Shown here: positions 59,192-64,000 of the stretch, one piece after another | How the letters are laid out: the number at the start of each line of letters is the position of its first letter | Position numbering within the stretch: the first letter of the stretch is position 1 | Assembly (NCBI GenBank): GCA_946811695.1 | Contig: OX328132.1 | Span: 53,889,359 to 53,953,358, forward strand | Origin: Gonocerus acuteangulatus | Taxonomy: Eukaryota; Arthropoda; Insecta; Hemiptera; Coreidae | DNA length: 64,000 nt | Direction: 5' to 3' | Made by a program: the position numbers and the translations under genes | Notes under the pieces: model-generated | Told to the model about the DNA's origin: nothing | What the model saw: the letters and a program-made list of their open reading frames with translations, nothing else | Database searches by the model: none

Positions 59192-59760
59192 AAAGCTTCT
59201 AATTATTTGAGAATTATTTAAATTTCATATTGTTTTACTTTATATTCACATTTTTACTTTAGGTATATTGTTATTTTATTTCCATTTTGAAGATATTTGA
59301 AAAGCACTTATAGGCATATTCAGAGAAATACTCTTCTTGATTTCATTCATTTTGTCAGTATCAACTAGATCGGAAGTTTTTCATTTATTCGATTTCTAAT
59401 ATATATATATATATATATATATCCTAATACTATTTCGAAATATCTAAACATTTCTGTCTCATATATACTTTCAACAAATCTCCTTTTGATTAAATGATAA
59501 CTATAACTTAAATTGAAACATTTTTTGGTAAATTGATCCCAATCAGAGTCTTGAAGTCCTTTCCGTGTCCAACATGGTGACTCGGATGACAGTGGCTCAG
59601 TGATCTGCTGCAGTGGCTCTCAAGCGTTAGTGTTAGCAGTGGCTTACCCTTGAATCAAGTGCGACGACATCTGCGGTTCTCCAGGCTCTCTCTCACTCTG
59701 ATTCCAACCGGAGTCGGCTGGAGTGGGAAAGAGCTCGATATGCCCCTTTCAACTTCTCGT
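59192..59760. other. No recognisable gene
   Basis: A short (TA)n at 59398-59422. 59570-59750 is GC-richer with CAGTGGCT repeated three times; not assigned. Confidence 0.35.
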
Positions 59761-59944
59761 AAGCAGGTCACACACGATTCAGGCAGCCCTGTCAGGTTGG
59801 CCTGAACAATCCGCCTGAAAGCCGGTCGCCTGAACAGTCTTAACTGACAGACCGGCCGGAATATATACACGGTCAGGCAACCGGCTTTCAGGCGGACTGA
59901 TCAGGTCTAACTGACTGGCCTGCCTGACCGTGAGTGGCCTGCCT
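59761..59944. mobile_element. TIR MITE, second copy (PIF/Harbinger-like)
   Basis: AAGCAGGTCACACACG at the left and CGTGAGTGGCCTGCCTT at the right. The same CCTGAAAGCCGGTCGCCTGA interior as the copy at 35820, but fewer internal units. Confidence 0.55.
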
Positions 59945-60641
59945 TAGAGGATAAAGTTGGGAGGCTTTTAGTTCAGAATCATTGTGAAAGCCCATAGCAG
60001 AAAAAATGTACATGTACAGACTGTAATCTTCAATAAATTACTATTACTAATAAATTAAATACTGAAGTAAAATTTTTAGTTAATCTTTTTTGACTTTTTA
60101 AAATTTCTTAGAACGTTAATAAAAGTTTTTAATATCTTCCGTTACATTTATTCAATATTCATTGCTTGTTGTGTAAAGCAATTCCATCTTCCACTATTTA
60201 TCTTCTTCAACTTAGAAACCGTTTAAAATGCCTTGTACGTTAAGCGTTCAATACGTAAGAACTACGATACTTTTTGCTTGAAATAACAGCTTTTCGTCCT
60301 TTCGTTTTAGAGTGTTTTTATGTCGATGTAACATTATCAAAACACAATTTAAAAAGGTTTTAACTTCATTAAGAATTATCTTAAAGGCATAATGTTTTAC
60401 TAGATATTCTAATTTTTGATTAAGAGATTTTTTAGTATGTTTATAAACGTTTTGAATATTACCTTCAACATTTTTTCAATATTCATTGCTAGTTACATAA
60501 AGAAATGCTATTTTCCAGTCATTTTTCAACTTTTTGTTACCCCATTGCAGAATTAAGTCAAACCATCTTAATCCGTATTCAAACCAGCACCTCCTCAGTA
60601 GCCGTCCTTCACACTAACCATTCTCCCGTCTTGAAACTATA
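59945..60641. other. No recognisable gene; internal diverged duplication
   Basis: The 60080-60200 and 60420-60530 intervals share TTAATATCTTC/CGTTTTGAATATTACC-type context and TTCAATATTCATTGCT, suggesting two diverged copies of one repeat. Confidence 0.4.
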
Positions 60642-60785
60642 AGGCTTCGAGTACGATACGAGCGATGAGCGACAGAAAGACAGAACGACCGAGCGTTTAG
60701 TAGAAGAGGGGTACTACGATAGAGAGCGGCTGGGCGGTAAAGCGACGTTGTTCTGAAGCTTTTCGCTTGTATCGTACCCGAGGCC
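60642..60785. mobile_element. Short TIR MITE
   Basis: AGGCTTCGAGTACGATACGA at the left and TCGTATCGTACCCGAGGCCT-type sequence inverted at the right (about 20 of 23 matching) enclose 144 bp. Target duplication unclear. Confidence 0.5.
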
Positions 60786-61814
60786 TAAGGGAACCTCTAG
60801 TTGTATGATACATTAAATAGAAACTAATTCAGTGGAGTTTCTCACTTTTTACTTTACATTTTTAAAGTGTCCGATAAGAGACTTCTTGCCATTTTCAACT
60901 CCGCCATCATCCCACCTTGGGCTATGGGGAATCAGGAGTGGAAATTCCTATTGGAGAACCGGAGAGCTATGCGGGCGGGGGTGGAAGATAATCGGGAGGG
61001 CTTTAAGACCGCAAGATTCCTGAAGAAAGGTAATGGAATATAGACGTCTTGCGGCTGACAGACCGCAGGCAGACCGCAGAACAGCCGCACATGAAAGCAG
61101 CCGCTGGTACCACCCACTTTGTCCTCATGCACTTTCATTATCTTCCTTAAATTCCCCGGCCGACTCTCCAACGCTCCCATATATAGATTCCTACTTACCT
61201 TCAAATCTTCTAAAAGACATATTTTCCTGAGTACAAATAATTCATCTGTAGAATTGAAAAAAGAAAAACAGTATTAATGTCCATCACAGGAGCAAATGCA
61301 ATAAGATATTTTGTCTTTTAAACCTGTTGTAATCAGCTGAATTATTTAAAATGCATAATTTGTAGGAACTTAATGGAAAGCTTGTAGGTGTGATTCGGAA
61401 TGCTCAAAATGGATGAAAACCAGCACATACGAAATTCAAGCATCATTTTCTCCAACTGAACTCCCATCCAAATTTACACCTCGACCATTTCGAATGAGAA
61501 ACTTCCACAGTTCCTGTAAGACCTTTCTATTTCAGTTTTATTTTATTTTAATTTTTTCTAAAGAGTAAAATACTAAACAGGGTTAACGGTCCCTTACTGA
61601 AAACCATTCAAGGCTACTTCGAGCGTGCTGAGATCTCCTACAAGCTAGTATTATAATTCATCCTTGAATGCGCTAATAAGTTAGAAAGTGGTAAAATATT
61701 TTGTTTAGGCCCCTCGGCGTGGCGGTGGCAGGGCTGGTCGTGCTTGGTCGATTGGTCGGGGGCCAGTTCGTGCTCACTATCTCCATCACGAAACTGCCCT
61801 CACTTCCCTTTAAA
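60786..61814. other. No recognisable gene; GC-rich patch 60890-61160
   Basis: GCGGGCGGGGGTGGAAGATA and CTTGCGGCTGACAGACCGC stand out. Frames on both strands lack motifs. It could be a regulatory element. Confidence 0.3.
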
Positions 61815-63125
61815 ACGCCCATACCTAGTTTATATCTGCCTACCACCTACCTTCAGTTTATACCTCAAGACATGAGTTTATACCTGCCTCCCGACTTAGT
61901 CGTAGTCCATACCTCCGCCCACAAGGTCCTTCTTTAACCTGAATATCGCCAAGACTCAGTTTATACCTCTAGCCAACAATTCCTACCTAAAACAACAACC
62001 TACTTAAAATTTATCCTCAGTTTATACCACTAGCCATAAAGCCCTTGTTTATACCTACCTACCATCGAACCTCAGTTTATACCTCTAGCCACTGGCTCCA
62101 TCTTTATACCTTCATATCTCCTAGATACAGTGTATCCCTTTATCCATAAGGCCCTAGTTTATACCTACCTACCATCCATCCTCAGTTTATACGTCTAGCG
62201 ACAAGCTCCATCTTTCGACCTTCATATCAACTAGACACAGTTTATACCTCTACCCATAAGGCCCTAGTTTATACCTACATACAATTTTTCCTCAGTTAAT
62301 ACCCCTAGCCAATGGCTCCATCTTTCTACCTTCATATCTCCTGACATAGGTTATGTCTCTATCCATAAGGCCTTGGTTTATACCTACCTACCACCGAGCC
62401 TCAGTTTATACCTCTAGCCACAAGTTCTAACTTTCTACCTTTATATCTCCTAGACTCAGTTTATACCTCTAGCCAACAATTATAGTTTATATCTTCTTAA
62501 CATTTAATCTCAGTTTATACCTCTGGTGGTAAGGCCCTAGTTTATACCACCTACCATCTAGCCTTAGTTTATATCTCTATCCAACAATTCCTAGTTTATG
62601 CCTACTTAACACATGAAGTATGATACCATCCCCAAAATATTAGTTGTTTTTTTTTTCTAACTCCGTATACGCTACGGACCCGGCAGCGAATGTGTTAACG
62701 TTTAGCCTGAGAAGGTGCTTGGCAGTAGAAGCACCTATAATTAATAAATAAATAAAATAAATAATTTAGCCTCAGAATACCTCTAGCCATAAGGCACTAG
62801 TTTATACCAACCACCTAGCCTCAGTTTATACATCCAGCCATGAGATCCTAGTTTATACCTACCATCGAGCCTCAGTTTGTACATCTTGCCACAAGGGGTC
62901 CTAGTTTATACTTACCTACCATCATATACATACAGCCAACAAGCTCCTAGTCTATACCTGCCTACTACTATCCTCTGTTTATACCTTCTGGCATAAATTC
63001 CTTCTATCTATCTGCCTATAACCTAGCCTCAGTTAATACCACTAGCCAACAATTCCTAATTTATACCTGCCTACCACATAGCCTCAGTTTATACCTTTAA
63101 CTACCGGATCCCAGCTTAGACCTAG
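61815..63125 (+). repeat. Minisatellite of about 55-bp units with two alternating types
   Basis: CCTCAGTTTATACCTCTAGC recurs about every 55 bases (for example near 62020, 62071, 62178, 62234, 62290, 62398, 62455, 62509). Many units alternate between CAYAAGGCCCTAGTTTATAC and a CTCCATCTTTCTACCTTCAT version, giving a higher-order period near 110. An unrelated 150-base segment (62610-62765) interrupts it. Confidence 0.75.
62610..62765 (+). repeat. Insertion in the minisatellite, SINE- or retroposon-like
   Basis: TTCTAACTCCGTATACGCTA ... CAGTAGAAGCACCTATAATT then an ATAAATAAATA tail. Tail type suggests a retroposed element; no pol III boxes recognised. Confidence 0.35.
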
Positions 63126-63201
63126 CTAACACTTGCAGAATTACTTTCAGGGATTATAACTATTAACAAAGTTCTTCTCCTTCTTACTCACCTACCACTG
63201 A

Positions 63202-63202
<1 letters not shown>

Positions 63203-63238
<36 letters not shown>
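63203..63238. repeat. (TA)n microsatellite
   Basis: About 36 bases of TA. Confidence 0.95.
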
Positions 63239-63240
<2 letters not shown>

Positions 63241-63364
63241 CTTGCTCAGACTTATAAGTTCGGTAAATAAACACAGATCAGTTTCTTCATAAAAATAACA
63301 TTTGTTTACCTAATATCCAGTTAAAATTTTCTTTCTTTAGCCTAATGTAACGATGTAAAATTTT

Positions 63365-63500
63365 CCGTGCACGTGTTTGTTGCCTGAAGAAGGCTGCCAA
63401 AAACATGTCAAAATTTTTAAAATAGATTTTTTTAAAACTCTGACGTTTTCTCTTAGCCGAATCCCAATCATCCCTTGACTTCTTATCACCTCAAAGGCTA
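63365..63500 (-). repeat. 'GGATTCGGCT' family relic
   Basis: The minus strand has TAGCCTTTGAGGTGATAAG and ATGATTGGGATTCGGCTAAG. The plus strand at 63384 has CTGAAGAAGGCTGCC, a decayed module without the GAAAC strand. Confidence 0.45.
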
Positions 63501-64000
63501 TTTTCATATTTTTAGTAATATGTTACGATTGTGTCGAAATTTAGCACGATAACGCTTTGCCTAAAAAAAAAAAATGGTCAAATATGTCTTCCGGAAGACT
63601 TTTCTCGCTTAGATATGAAACATTTTTTCATCAAATTCGTTACGAAGACACCTTAAAGTGAGGATATTTTTGAGTGATCAACTTTTTGGTGATTATCACG
63701 TATCGGCTGCACAATCCCCCCCTGGCCCATCACCACTAATACACCTCTCTCAGACGACCGCCGTCCCGATAGAAAAAAAAAACAAGAAGAAAAAACCCTC
63801 AAATTACGGTTTACCTTTATGATATTATTACCAAAAAACTGGTTAATTGGAGAGTGAATAGAGTGATGGGTTGAGTGATTGAGAGGATTTATAGCTTCCT
63901 GAAGACAGAGGTCGGTGGCTGTCCCTAACCTAGGCAGCAGGCTAGACACGCCCGTTCAAGGTCCTTTCAAAAATAACTCAAATCAATATATCAACCTTTG
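63501..64000. other. No recognisable feature
   Basis: Nothing supported up to the window end. Confidence 0.35.

Overview
The window is animal nuclear DNA, very probably from an insect. It is AT-rich, full of long (TA)n microsatellites, and most of its length is transposable-element sequence. The only host gene I can support is a LIM-homeobox gene of the Lim1 (vertebrate LHX1/LHX5) type on the + strand. Two internal exons are visible. Exon 31616-31795 encodes an acidic linker. Exon 47912-48129 encodes the linker end plus homeodomain residues up to position 46. Their splice phases fit each other, giving an intron of 16.1 kb. I recognise no LIM-domain exon upstream and no WFQN exon downstream, so the rest of the window is most simply read as long flanking introns of the same gene. 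The species and order cannot be fixed from the sequence. The insect-like homeodomain ('[16 protein letters not shown]') and the element content are the only guides.

Layout. 0.4-1.1 kb: a tRNA-derived SINE and a poly(A)-tailed retroposon remnant. 1.8-3.4 kb and 5.2-6.8 kb: two nearly identical, oppositely oriented copies of a 1.57-kb non-autonomous element with Helitron2/Helentron-like ends; the second interrupts ORF1 of a nearly full-length non-LTR retrotransposon (4.25-10.97 kb). 11-23 kb: SINEs, a LINE fragment, a TTAA-flanked MITE and several foldback elements. 23.8-25.5 kb: a hAT remnant with a piggyBac-like element inside it. 26.4-29.5 kb: SINEs, a LINE fragment and a broken copy of an uncharacterised protein family. 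33.8-36.1 kb: a TIR element with another MITE nested inside, a possible LTR, and a TIR element with an internal minisatellite. 39.6-41.2 kb: a truncated Penelope-like element carrying only the GIY-YIG endonuclease end, flanked by inverted arms and itself interrupted by a palindromic insertion. 43.1-46.0 kb: a 5'-truncated LINE with an open RT-RNase H frame, antisense to Lim1, with inverted sequence on both sides. 51-64 kb: more Helentron-like copies, a pogo-like MITE, tandem repeats and a 1.3-kb minisatellite.

The most unusual signal is dispersed. A motif CUGANGA - short stem - GAAAC, the order of the hammerhead-ribozyme core, recurs at about ten places, in repeat families whose stems differ in sequence but still pair. 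Several copies sit in Penelope-like or palindromic elements. I could not find helix III, helix I and a cleavage site for them, so this is a hypothesis. The second notable signal is the Helentron-like family, with an offset inverted repeat, a central (TA)n tract and a 3' hairpin, present in at least four fairly complete copies.

The coding remnants come from unrelated mobile elements and do not form a pathway. Several nested insertions give a relative age order.
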